Shown here: positions 35,821 through 48,500 of the stretch, piece after piece
Position numbering within the stretch: position 1 is the stretch's first letter
How the letters are laid out: the number at the start of each line of letters is the position of its first letter
Assembly: GCA_934045905.1 (NCBI GenBank)
Contig: OW203770.1
Location: 5,518,001-5,582,000, forward strand
Length of the DNA stretch: 64,000 bases
Reading direction: 5' to 3'
From: Leuctra nigra
Taxonomy: Eukaryota > Arthropoda > Insecta > Plecoptera > Leuctridae
Notes under the pieces: generated by a model
The model's database searches: none
What the model saw: the letters and a program-made list of their open reading frames with translations, nothing else
Told to the model about the DNA's origin: nothing
Program-made: the position numbers and the translations under genes

Positions 35821-36016
35821 GGGGCTGTGCATAAAGGACGTCACGCTAAAAATAAGATATTTTAACCCCCATCCCCCCCTTCCATGCTGTGTCACAGATT
35901 TAAATGTGACGTCCTACTGCCTCTAACCCCCCCCCCCTCCCCACTGTCACACTGTGTCCCATACTGGTGCACCCCCACTGCCCCCCTAAAGCGTGACGTA
36001 CGTTATGCACAGCCCC
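35821..36016. mobile_element. PIF/Harbinger-like MITE, TAA target duplication, copy 2
   Basis: GGGGCTGTGCATAAAGGACG and CGTTATGCACAGCCCC ends, flanked by TAA. 196 bp, C-rich inside. Related to 24330-24696. Confidence 0.8.
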
Positions 36017-36414
36017 TAATGGCAAATTTAGGTTAGGTAATGTTCTTTTGCATAGATTAGGTGTACCTACCTGTAGATCCATTTGCACTTGGCCCAATAC
36101 TTGTGCCTCTTCATTGGCAAAAATTAACCACTAACTGACACAATTACGTACAATCAAGTACTTAGTTACACACCAGACACTTTAAACACACTTTAATACA
36201 GCACAAAACAACAAGTACGCCCGAGTACACCTTGTGACAAGCAACAGCTGGTCGCACCGTCGCACTCGCAGCCTGCCCGGTCGACTGACTGACGCCACGC
36301 CAAACTGACGCCAGCCGAGTTTTGAAAGGGTCACATGATCAAACTTTGAGCTGTGATTGGCTGGGGGAGATCTAATCACCAACCACGGCCAAAGACCGTT
36401 GAAGTCGGTTGGTG

Positions 36415-36705
36415 CCTACGCAGGCTTTCCCAGGCTCGCCTAGGCTTGCCTGGGCGAGCCATTCTGGGCTTTCACCGTAAATAATGAGTTTCTCCACAAC
36501 TTGCACACCAGTGCCAGTGCAGGCTTGGCTAGGCTCGCCTGGGGCGTGCGTTTGAGGCATGATCAGGCTTATTCAATTAATCATCTCGCGTCTCAGATTG
36601 GAGCAAGCCTTAGGCTCGCCTAGGCTCGCCTGAGGCAGGTGCCCACGGCTAGCCAGTGTAGGCAACTTTGGGCAGGTGCCCAGGCTAGCCTGTGTTCTTA
36701 GGGAA
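36415..36705. repeat. Degenerate AGGCTCGCCTAGGCT repeat block
   Basis: Short G/C-rich units such as AGGCTCGCCTAGGCTTGCC and GCTAGCC alternate in both orientations over ~290 bp. Nothing coding is recognisable. Confidence 0.6.
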
Positions 36706-37499
36706 CGGTTCCGACAAAAATGAGGCTATACCCGTGGCAAATGGCAGTTTTTGGGCTGCTACATAATAAAATAGCCATAACATGTTTTGCTCATTCAGTA
36801 GAGTATGATACCATTTTTTATATGAAATTTTATAAGCAAAGCAATATGTGTGCGTTGTAATATATTTAAATTTGCCACGTTACACTAAAAATTATTGAAA
36901 ATATGTCATGAAATCGTGGAACCGCCCATTATTGATGAAGGCTCGACTTCAAAATATTTTTTTATACATTTTCAACCAATATAGAGGCTTCAAATTTTAA
37001 ATACAGATGAAAGATTTACTTATCTTGATATATATCCCAAATAGTGCATTTATTAGACAGATTTGTAGACACCAGGAATTAATTTCTGAATACACTTTAG
37101 CACATGTCAGCCAACAAAGTTGACAGGTGGTCATTGGTATAATAATTTACCCCCTCATAGTTCTTTCTACATTTACTGCAGCGCCACATGTCTGAGCATG
37201 TGCCGACCAATGGCAATAAGGCGGGAGAATTTAAACTGAAAGTTATTCATAAGGTGGTAAGATAATATACCAAGGAACGATTAGCTCAGATTTTTTTTTT
37301 GTAAGTGGTAAACTATGCTACCAGTAACCTATAAAGGGTTAAGTTGTTATGGCTAAAAAAGTAAACTTGTAACTAAATCAAAATTTCAATAGCGTAGTTA
37401 CGATTAGCTCTCACGTGACGCAACAATATTCAATAGGTCGGACAAGCGATGCCAAATTAATTAAAAATAGCCAATCAATAAAGAAATGTGTGTCCAACT

Positions 37500-37746
37500 T
37501 TCCACTGCACACTTCAGTTGTCAATCTATTTATAGATTCGTAACTAACGCTATTGTTCTCCTTTTTCTCTGCCCTAAGGAAGCACGAACTTCTAAATAAA
37601 AAAGTGCATCTAAAAAGTTTCCTGTCAGAAGTGGCTCCATCACTTATCGCTTATTTGTTTGAACTGTGTCGTATCATTCGTCTTGGCTGCGAATGGTGAA
37701 CGTTTCGGTGCTCGCTCATCACTATGTTACACTGAGCGTTTTCCTG
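37500..37746 (+). mobile_element. Helitron-like 3' end, diverged
   Basis: GTGCTCGCTCATCACTATG, TTACACTGAGCGTTTTCCTG. A flanking stretch (AAGTGGCTCCATCACTTATC) recurs inverted at 56640-56720. Confidence 0.45.
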
Positions 37747-37941
37747 TAGTAATTATATTCTGTCCATAAAAGTGACAAAAGTGATAAAAGTGTAATACCA
37801 TAATTTGAAAATCGAAGATTATAGAGATCAAGTCGGTTATATAACGATGGTACAAACGAAGTTCTCAGTCAGTCATTCACCAGTGACTGTTGAGTTTAAT
37901 ATGTTCCAATGTTGCTGAAATCGCCCTTCCAGTGAACTAGG

Positions 37942-38156
37942 TACACTCCCCCAAATAATAAGCGGTACTCGAAAGAAAATGAATTGACTGATAAAGGTTT
38001 GATGGCATCATCCCATGAAGTCAGTGCTAACGCATTATCTAACTCTTTTAGGTGAGCTCTGATTTCATTGATAATAACAAGGATTGATTGTCAAGGAACC
38101 GGCCCAGCAACCAATATGTTTTGTACAAAGGACAGTTTATTATTTGGGGGAGTGTA
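37942..38156. mobile_element. MITE, TIR TACACTCCCCCAAATAATAA
   Basis: 20-bp inverted ends bound 215 bp without coding content. It is the clearest element in the otherwise featureless 37.7-39.9 kb stretch. Confidence 0.75.
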
Positions 38157-38159
38157 CAT

Positions 38160-39600
38160 AGTTTGTATTCATATTTTAGGTAGAGAAATTCAGTAACCAT
38201 ATTATTGCATTAGGTTTGTGTTTGCATGGTTTGAGATATTTCAAAAAAAAAAATTGTGAAGGGAAATAACAAATCCATTTTCTGGGAATGAGGAAAATTA
38301 TATTCATTGTTCATAATAATTAAGTTATCTCAAGGCTGTTATTTTAATCATTTTAGTCATTCAATATACAATAAATACAATAAATCAATAATTTAATCAA
38401 TAATCATTTCAAAAGAAATATGAATGTGCTACGTAGGTACAGGTTATTGAAGTGAAATAATTATAATAAACAGGTTTAGAAGATGCCGCAGTTAAAGCGG
38501 AATGAAGTTATTAAAATTTTAACACTGTAACTGCATTTTGATTATTCTCCAAGAAATAACACACAGAAGGCACGGAAGTTGAAGTAGCCAAAAGTGTAAT
38601 AAATAGGTATGTAACACTTGAAGGCCAGGAGAGGAAATAGCACATTTAGTGCATTTGTTCACATGCACTTCAATAGTAGACGTGTACACATCACACATTT
38701 TCAAAATATCATTTGACATTATGCTTATAATTTGCTCATCATTTGAGTTGTCAATTCTTTCAAAAATGCAAAAAGTAGTACATACATTTGTAACTACAAG
38801 TGTAAATTAGTAAATAATGCATTCCTCGATACCGAATTAAGACGTAAATAAAATTATTTCAATTAGGTAATAATGTGGTATGTAAACAATACAAACTAAA
38901 CTAGTGTCTCAATATACATATTGTACTAGTACTATGTACTGTAATTTCTGTCCAAACAAAAGACCAACAAAAACAAGGAAAACAAAGTAGGTAATTCCAA
39001 CTAAAAACTATGTAACAATCTTGGCTGCCATATTACTTTAAGACCACATACAGTTTGTTCAAATCTTCTTTACAATGACTATGGTGGCAAAGCTTGGCAA
39101 CAAAAATGATGTACCACGCTAGCACCAACACAAAAAATGAAAATCAGCTAGAACTTAGGTGGCACATTCAAGTTAGCGGATTCACTTTGGAAAGTTTAGG
39201 TTGGCAAAGAGTGAATTCAGGTGGAAGGTCTGGATGGTGCTGCTTAGTAACACCCTAGCGGCGTTGTAAGAGTAAATTGAACAGCCTGTATTGCAGTAAC
39301 ATTATTCTCACATCTTAGTTATATCATTGAATGCTGGGGTTGAAGAAGCTTGCATCCAACAATTTATTATTTTTGGTAAATAACCAAAATTGTTACAAAG
39401 TCGTATCATCACAATGACTTAGCCAACTTTCGTATTACTATGTTTATATTTCATCCACATTGAAAAAAATCAACTTTTTCAGGTGGAACAATACTGCATC
39501 CATTACTGCACAAACTCAAACAGCCACCAGATACTGCCACTTCCACAAATAAAACTGATACTAACTAACTGACTAACTGGTTATGTGTACGCCCGCAGTC
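38160..39600. other. AT-rich stretch without recognisable feature
   Basis: No coding exon, inverted-repeat element or known repeat was seen. 39600-39830 is shared, inverted, with 50780-51000. Confidence 0.5.
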
Positions 39601-39889
39601 ACATAAATTGCTTGCAAAATTCTAAGTCTTTTTCAAAACTAGATTATCCAGACAAAAACAAAGTGACAAACGCAGATAACAAACATGGGATTGAAGGGTT
39701 TGATTATAAGAACCAACCAGCTACCACACACATAAAAATTATTTCACTATGTATTTAACAATAATAGACCGTGTAGTTCAATCTCCAACTTAGCAGTTTG
39801 CCGTCAATTATTCTAACCGTGGGTGTACATAATTGCAGTGTATTAATATTACAATCATATTGAAAGAAAATAATTGTTTTAATGTGGTG

Positions 39890-40900
39890 CAAGTGTGAGC
39901 GATTTTGCCACGGCACTTTTTTGGATAGGATTGGAGACAAAATCGTTTGACAAAATGATTTGAAATTTTAACCATTAATAGATAAAAGACAAACTTAAGG
40001 TTATCCCTTGTTAGATTTTTAATTTTGCTTCGTTAATTAGTAATAATTAGTTGATTTTTTGTGAAAAATAGTATATATTCTTGTCTCAATGGGTGCCGTA
40101 TGAAATTTAATTTTAAAAATGTGATACAGTATAAACCCTCGTTATTACGAACTTCAATAATTCGAATTTAGGGGTAAATTCGAACTAGGTGCATGGTCCC
40201 AGTGGACAGGATAGGTTTTTACATGTTAAATCATTTTTATAAATCGAATTTTAGGTTAATTCGAAATTCGAACTGAATTTTGGTCCCAGCCCATGTTATT
40301 CCTTGCATACAGTTGTTTTAATTCGAACTTTGCAGAAGGATTGATAAAATAATCGCGAACAAACTACGAAAAAACAACACTCAAAACAAAACACAACCTT
40401 CAATGGCGTCAAAATGAGATAATCTGGCTTGCGAGGTTGGCCAAACTGCTGTTACAGGTTTGCCAACCCCACTTTTTTGCAATGGCGGGAATATTCCACA
40501 GGCGGGAATATTCAAACTTCATGAAAATGCACACAAATTTTTTTGCATTAATTATATATTTCGAACTTTTTTAATTCGAACTGGGATTTTTTGGGTCCCT
40601 TTGAATTCGAATTAACGAGGGTTTACTGTAACCCTAAGTTTGTCTTTTATCTAATCATGATTAAAATTTGAGACCAATTGGTAAACGGGTATGGGCTCCA
40701 ATCGTGTCGGAAATAGTTTTGACCGTTTTTTTGAAAAACCGGTGCCTAATTAACAATGCAAGAAGCAAAAATTAAAAAGTGCTACTAATATACAATCAGA
40801 CTGATCATGTGAACATCCTATCAAAGTTACACCCAAATATGAAACAATTTTTCTCTCTCAATTTTCTAAAACGGTTAAGCGCTAGTATCACCTTAAGACA
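39890..40900. mobile_element. Foldback family 'GGTGCTAC', copy 1 (contains pogo-like MITE)
   Basis: GATAAAAGACAAACTTAAGG at 39980 and its inverse GTTTGTCTTTTATCTAATCA at ~40638 belong to one palindromic element. The same sequence in opposite orientation is at 61890-62345. Removing 40127-40628 restores the shorter form. Confidence 0.7.
40127..40628. mobile_element. pogo/Tigger-like MITE, TA target duplication
   Basis: Ends CAGTATAAACCCTCGTTA and AACGAGGGTTTACTG are typical of pogo-like Tc1/mariner elements, flanked by TA. The 502-bp body has TTCGAA-rich subterminal repeats and no ORF. It is inserted inside the foldback at 39890-40900. Confidence 0.8.
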
Positions 40901-41062
40901 GTTAATATCACTAAGACAGTGAGAGTAGAAGGCATTATCAGGTGGCAGTACTAACATAGAGTGGATGGGCTGTATGCATTTGCGTCTCTACAAAATAGAA
41001 CATTTTTGGAAAAAAGTGTTGAATGCGAACTTCTTCCAGCCTACCGTTCAATCCCCCTATAG

Positions 41063-42501
41063 CAGGGGTCGGCAACCTGCGGCTCCATAGTGGTTTTTAA
41101 TGGCTCTTTATCATTTAAATAAAGATCTTGCCACGCCGGCGTTGTCGCCTCGGGCAGAAATAACCCGTGCCGGGCTAGCAACAGCTGGAGATGGGTGTGG
41201 GCGGGTGATCTCGTGGTAGTTGACAAAGAGAGAGACACGACATGAGCGAGAGCAATAGGATCAGAACTAGGTGCTAGACTATCAAGACATAAGGCTGTGA
41301 TGTCCAGTTGACATTAATTATGGTTTTATTACATAACCTCAAGCGAGGAATAAATGAACAGTCAAATAAACACAACATACAAATGATCAGAATGAGATAA
41401 CAGATTACCGGGGGTTTGACCTCCTCGCGTAAATGGACTCTGTGTACAACACAGGTCGTAACCTCATCAGCTGTGTGCCTGGAGGCAACACAACACATGC
41501 AATTGAATGAATAGCAAATAAGACTGATACAATACAATGATAAAATAACGACAGTGCAATGTTGCTTGCCGAACTGATTCGGACTTTTACTAGTAATTAT
41601 AACAACTCGTTACTTACACTTCTTGATATGATGCTCGCCGAACTACTTCGGACATTTACATAAATAGAACTCGTACAGACGACGTTCTAAGATTACTGGA
41701 CTTACTGAATACAATGTTGAATTTAGATAGGTTTATTGATCGAAAAGGGTGCCCTTTCCCTGACTGACGACGACCCGCGGAGACAATCCAAGTGTGGCCA
41801 TACTTGATTGTAATATATAAAATACGTGACAACAAAATGCATTATCTTACTTGCACTCGCAAGCAGGTCACCAGAAAACATAATGGTTCTGTTTCATAAC
41901 TCTAGATTGAACCTTAAATAGGGACTGGACGACCAGTCCACTACGTTATATCCGCTACAACTCAGCGTTGGTTTCAATCTACATTTATACACTACTCACG
42001 CGGCGATGTGAAGTCGACGACGGTCAGCCAGAGAAAGAGAATGAGCTCAGGTCGCCGATCCGCGAACTCGACTATCATTGACCATTGCGCATGACATCTT
42101 TTCTGCTCTAGGCGACCCTCCAAATATGGGTACAAATAAAGGCTAATGGTAACGACTTGACGTTGGCGCCAGCGCCAAATTCAAACCGTTACAATCTGGA
42201 ATCGAAAAGTTCGAAAAAAAATAACTCCCTGTGGAGCAACAAATGGAAGGTTCTTAGATTATTTGATTTTCTTTCTCCGAGTTCATTTTCTAGAATCACT
42301 TGTAAATTGTGTAAATTCTAATAAAAAAGCGCCCTGCAGGGCAACATCTCTGGGGCTTCATAAAAATATCAAAATAAACTAGTCACGCAATTTACTATTT
42401 TCAGTATTCTTTCTAATTTTTCTTATTCATTTATTTATTTTATCTAATTTCTTAATTTTTGGGAAATTGGCTCCTTGACCAAAGAAGGTTGTCGACCCCT
42501 G
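41063..42501. mobile_element. Non-autonomous hAT element with 8-bp target duplication
   Basis: Ends are CAGGGGTCGGCAACC and GGTTGTCGACCCCTG, a common hAT terminus. CCTATAGC occurs at 41056-41063 and 42510-42517. A CCCCTGT tandem repeat adds 8 bp at the right edge. No transposase was found in 1.44 kb. Its right end lies 35 bp beyond the HtrA2 stop. Confidence 0.8.
42430..42439 (-). terminator. Candidate poly(A) signals for HtrA2 inside a hAT element
   Basis: Two overlapping AATAAA hexamers on the minus strand (TTTATT at 42430-42435 and 42434-42439) lie about 100 bases after the HtrA2 stop codon. They fall within the hAT element that ends at 42501. No other AATAAA lies between the stop and this point. 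Usage is inferred. Confidence 0.45.
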
Positions 42502-42535
42502 TCCCCTGTCCTATAGCATTTCTTGAAGAAGAACA

Positions 42536-45500
42536 CTAATAGGTTTCAGGCTTCACAGTGAGATTGATGGTTCGGAGACCTCGCACCACGATGAAGTTGA
42601 GACTCCGAGAAGAACTGTCATCAAGCGCCTTGTAGATGTCGCTGGCAGACGTCACGGGCTCTCCGTTGAGATGGGTTATGATGTCGGCAGGCTTCAGACC
42701 GCCGCTGCAACAGTAATAGTCCATCCTATGATAACTTGGAGTGGAGTATGTATTCCAGCAAAATAACTATTACGATTATGCCCAGATGCCGAAAACTCCT
42801 ATCCACGTAGAACAACGAATCTACATATAAACAGAATTGGAAATATACTGTAAATCTTATGTAAAACAATGTCATTGTACTGCCACATTATCGTGGGACA
42901 AACTATGTATAGTTGAACCATATTGAAACAACGAAGATGCAGAACGTACTTGTATGCGGGCGAGCTGATGACCACCTTCCACACGAGCACCCCGTGAGTG
43001 ACCTCCACCGGCACCTCGTGGTTCCTCGTCTGCAGCTGCTGGATGATGTCGGAGGTCAACGTCAACATGGTGATGCCCATGTACCTGCGCTGCTTTGCGG
43101 CGGCCGGCGACTGACCTGTGGACAACGCAACACACTTAAAATGTGAGGGAGAAACCATTGTTCTTGACAACTTCATAATAAAAGCATGCATTCTGTTTGA
43201 TATGGTTCAAAGTCTGCTATGTTATGAAAGGTCAGCACGATGCAGTATAAGAGGAGGTGAAAGGACGAAGCTCTGAGCGCGTCGAGTATTCATTACGTTT
43301 GGACCTGTGCCAACTGGCCAGTCAGTCAGTCAGCCGGTTACCAACAAACAGCGCACCTGGCGGAGAATGCGGTACTAGACACTGTCTGGCAGTACGCAGA
43401 CTTTCATGAGGGCGCTCTGCTGTCTGGTGACTGCAAACCTGTCCGGTTGCCCTGATATACTAGAACAAACTTAGAATGGGCGGTATAGGTTCGTCGTCTC
43501 ACCCCTTATACTGCATCGCGATGGTCAGTAATGCACAACCTTCTTTCAAATAACACGGACTGAAAATTCCAGTAAAAAATATCTATTTCTTGGCAACGTT
43601 TATAATTTCAGTATCAAAATGATCTCAAATGATGGGAAGATAATGGGAGGGTGTGGACAGTACAGGTATTTGGGAACGGTGATTGACAGGGAAGGCAGTT
43701 GTAAGAATGAGATCAACAGCAGGCGAGGCAGGCAATTCATAGGTTGAATTCACTACTTTGGTCAGAAGGGATACGGAAAAAGACAAAAAAATGTTGTAAT
43801 CCGGACACTAAAAGTTGCAAAACGCCTCCTAGCGGAAAAAGTTAACATCTATACCACGAGTACTTCTGCTCATGCGCACAGGGCGCGTTCAGGCAAGTCA
43901 CTTAGATGTCAATCGTAACGAGTTCAGTAAAAGTTATAATTACATCGCGAAATAACAGAAATTGATGAATACCTTAGTGTCAACAATCAAATACAATCGG
44001 CATATTTCATTACAGCATACATTCATTCAAATTCTTTTGAAAACGAGTTGTCTATTCACCAAAAATCACCATTTGACAGATGCAAATTGTTTTTCTCACG
44101 GCCTTCTGAACACACATTTTTCTTGACGCATCGTTCAAACAATTGCAATCTGTCAAATGCTGCTTTTGGTGAATAGACAACTCGTTTTCACAAGAATTTG
44201 AATGAATGTGTGCTGTAATGAAATATGCCAATTGTATTTGATTGTATTACTGATTGTACTGTACTGATATTGAAGCACAATTTTAATGACTATTATGAAT
44301 TAAGAAGAAGTAGGTAAATGGTGAAGATGTGAAGCAGCTGAAGAGAAGAGATGGATGTATGGAAGATCAACGACTCGATTGTTGAATACAGACCAATTAT
44401 GTACCTATTTTATGTGCTCAATAAATTACATTATTATTATTATTATTATTATTGACACTGAGGTGTCATAGTGAGGTACTGAGGTACCTCACTGAGGTGT
44501 CATACTGAGGTATTGACACAGAAGAAAACAGTCGATGAAGAAGAGGAGGAAGGGTGATGCGATTAAGATTGGTACACTGAACATCGTGACATTAAATGGT
44601 AAAATTGAAGAGATAATAGACATGATGGAGGAAAGAAGAATAGAGATTTTGGGCATCAGTGAAACAAAGTGGAAAGGAGTGGGCGAGAAGGATTGTAGAG
44701 GAGGATATAAGCTATTCTGGTCAGGGGGGATTGCGGGAAGAAATGGAGTGGGGTTTATGGTTGGCCCGAGTCTGAAGGAGTTAATTGTTGAAGTGGAAAA
44801 CCATAGTGAAAGAAGCATCAAAGCTAGCCTCTTAATGAAGAACAAGGTGAAAATCGACATAATACAAGTGTATGCGCCACAGACAGGACGGCCAGCAGCG
44901 GAGAAGGAGATCTTCATCCAGGAGCTGGAGAGCAACATCACATCCAATGCCATAATAGTGATGGGGGATTTTAACGCGCAGATTGGGGAGGACAGGACAG
45001 GAGTTGAAGGGGTCATGGGGCACCATGGATGGGGAAAGAGGAATGTAGATGGAGAGAAGATGTTAGAAATGTGTGGAAGAAGCGGACTGCAAGTGGGAAA
45101 CAGTATGTTTCAGAAGGAAAAAAGAAAGAAGATTACACGATATGGACACGGCGAAGAGGCGACCGAGTCCGTTATAGATTTCATATGTGTGGGGAATGAG
45201 TTACGGAGATTCTTGGAGGATGTTGAGGTTATCCCTTCAGTGGCTCTAGATAGCGACCATAGACTTCTAGTGGGAAAGTTTAACTTCAAAAAAGATAGAC
45301 CAACCAAGAAGAGAAGCAAAAAGAATGGCAGAATAAGAGTGTGGAAGCTGCAACACGGTACAGTACAACAAGAGTTTAGAGAGAAGATAGCTAGTAAAGA
45401 GAGAAGAGGAGAGGTTGGACTGGTGGAAGTGGAATGGCAAGCATTTAAGAAGGTATTTGTTGACTGTGCAGAGGAAGTCTGTGGGCGATCAAGTGGGAAA

Positions 45501-48500
45501 AGCAAGAAGAAGGAAACACCATGGTGGAATGAAATAGTCCGAGAAGCAGTGCATCAGAAGAGAACCGCCTGGCAGACGTACGAGGCCGATAGATCTACCC
45601 TCAACAAGGCCGAATACCGAAGGTGGAAAATACGAGTAAGAGAGACAGTAGAAGAAGAAAAGAAGAAGTCCATGGAAGAACTTGCTGGTAAACTAGAAAC
45701 GGATTTTGAAGGCAATAAAAAGATGCTTTATGGCATAATAAAGGAAAAGAGGACAAGAAAAGTTGGACAGGCATGCATGGTGGATGCTTGCGGAGGATTG
45801 ATCAATGACCCAGTAGAAGTACAGGCACTGTGGAAAGAGTACTTCAAGGAACTACTGAATGTTGATGGAGTGGCACTACCAGAAAGTAGTAGAATACTAC
45901 AGAGTGAGAACGAGGAAGAGGAGGAGTGTGCTTTGAGAGAGGGAGAAGTGGAGAAAGCGCTAAACGAGATGAAGAATGGTCGATCACCCGGAATAGATGA
46001 GATAACAGTGGAGATGGTAAGAGCTGCTGGGGAAATTGGAAAAAGATGGTTGTTTCGAGTAATGAGTGCGGCATGGAAACAGAGGACCATACCGGACGAT
46101 TGGAGAAAGGGAGTGATTGTACCGATCTACAAAAAGGGTGACAGGAAGAAGTGCAGCAACTACAGGGGAATTACTTTGATGTGTCAGTGTGCCAAAGTAT
46201 TCGAAAAAGTGGTGGAATTTAGACTGAAAGAAGTAGTAGAGGAAAAGCTCAGGGAGGAACAATATGGGTTCAGGCCAGGTAGATCAACCATTGATCCAAT
46301 ATTCACTATCCGACAAGTCATGGAGAGAAAGTGGGAGAGTGGAGAAAAACTGTACATGGTTTTTCTAGACTTGGAAAAGGCCTACGATCGCCTACCAAGG
46401 AAGAAAGTATGGGAATGTCTGAAGCGGAAGGGGGTGGGATTGGGTCTGATTGAGAGAATCAAGAGCACATATGAGAAGAACGAGAGCTGTGTACAAACAG
46501 TGGAGGGGAAGTCAGGATGGTTTGAGGTGAAGGAAGGACTTCGACAGGGCAGCGTTCTTTCCCCGACACTATTTGTCATTGTCATGGATGAGCTGCTGAG
46601 AAAAGTAGAACCAAGCGAAGACCAGGAGACGAATACACTGGTATATGCAGATGATATCGTAGTGTGGGGAGGAACCAGCGAATGTGTTCAAGAAAAGATT
46701 GATAGATGGAGCCAGATGACTGAAGAATACGGTATGCGAATAAGTCAGGAAAAGAGTGAGACACTAGTAGTGGAGAGGAAGGCAACAAGAAATGTGAAGA
46801 TCAGGCTACGGGGCTTGGAACTGGCGGAGAGAGGAGAGTTTAAGTATCTGGGGAGCTGGCTAACTAAGGATGGAAAAATAGGAAGAGAGATAACATCAAG
46901 AGTACAACAGGCTAACACATTTTTCCAGTTAGTCAGGAAACTTCTTTGGAATGAGCAGTTCCCCCAGAAATGCAAGATACTCCTTTTCAAAAGCTATTTC
47001 CTGCCAATACTCACCTATGGTTCCGTAACGTGGGCGATTGGAGGAAAGGAGGAGAGCCAGTTGCAGGCAGCAGAAATGAAATTTTTACGAAGCATACAAG
47101 GAGTAACTAAGATGGACAAGATCAGGAGTGAAAAGATTAGAGGAGACTTGAAGGTAGAGAGGTTGGCATTTAAAATGGGGAGAGAGCGGCTACGGTGGTT
47201 TGGCCACATGAAGAGAATGCAGAGGGAGAGAATACCGCGTCGGGAGTTCGAAGCTGCGAGAAGTGATAAAAGGAGAGTTGGAAGACCGAGGGAAAAGTGG
47301 AGAGAGCTGGTAGCAGAAGATGTACAAGAGAGACTGGAGAAGTGGGAAGAAGTGGAAGAAGGAAGGTGGTGGGAAGACAGGAAGAAGTGGAAAAAACTGG
47401 TAGAGAAGAAGAACGAAGAGGAAGAGCCAAGCCTGGCCAGCTAGCTTAGGAGTCCGGGCCCTAGTAATGGTGGCTTCGCCACCCCCCGACCCAACTCTTG
47501 GAACCGGGAGGAAGATTATTATTATATTGACACTGAGGTAAGAATCAATTTCTGTTATTTCGCGATGTATTTATAACTTTTTACTGAACTCGTTACGATG
47601 GACATCTAAGTGACTTGTATGTAAAAGTACGCACGCGCTGGGATTGTACTCGCGGGAGCGTCCATCTTATATTTACTAGCGCACTCTCTAGGTACTTTTA
47701 GTGTCGAATAACTCCATTGCGACCGCTTAGCAATTTCTTCCATAAGGATTAACATTGAAATAATTGCTAAGCGGTCGCAATGGAGTTATAGAATCAGGGC
47801 CCTGGTCTACAGGATCGAACACATCAGGAATGAAGAGATCAGGAGAAGAATGAAGGTTGAAACAAAAGTTACAGATACATTGAGTGAAAGGAGACTTGTT
47901 TGGTATGGTCATGTACAAAGGATGGGAGAGAAGAGATGGCCGAAAAAGATAACCCTTCTATCCTCCATTATACACCCTATCTCTAGTAGGTACCAAAGAA
48001 TTCACCAGAGGTCAGTCGTGTTCCTTGTTTTCTCGAATAGGAAGAGGTGGCATCTGGAACGTAATAAGGGTAACGGCCATAGTTGCTGAAAAAACCCCAC
48101 TTAATAAAATAATAATAAATAAAAATCTCAAAAACATATATTTCCCCTCTTCATCTATATTCCCCTATATTCTTCTTCCTACAAAAATCATTGAAACCCA
48201 GTAAAACCAAAGAAACATAATGGACATAAGACTCGGAGGTTGATTCTCAAATACGGAACACGGATACAATGAGAGAAGGGGAATATAAACTTCAAAAAAA
48301 GTCACCATACCATATGTTTTTACAGTTTTAAGTTCCCAAAAGTCGACTTAGAAGCAAAATTAAGGTTACTACCTTATTCTTAAAGAGGGCATTTGGGAGA
48401 ATATGGACAAAGAACAGTTGACATCTTAAAAATGGAGCCCATTTATATGGATTCTACTCTCCTTCTCTGGAGGTGCAGTAAGTACATAATATGTGAGTAT

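Larger units (their letters stand above)
43804..47705. mobile_element. DNA transposon with ~160-bp terminal inverted repeats, host of the LINE
   Basis: GACACTAAAAG at 43804 pairs with CTTTTAGTGTC ending 47705. Homology continues inwards (CAAGTCACTTAGATG, CGTAACGAGTTCAGTAAAAG, CATCGCGAAATAACAGAAAT against 47548-47620) to about 43985 and 47530. The LINE inserted inside it, beside an (ATT)n tail. No transposase remains visible. Confidence 0.75.

Noticed and set aside
44489..45016. 175-codon open frame antisense to the LINE
   Set aside because: Pure mirror of the LINE coding strand, Ser/Pro/Leu-rich with no domain; same for the other minus-strand frames up to 47430.
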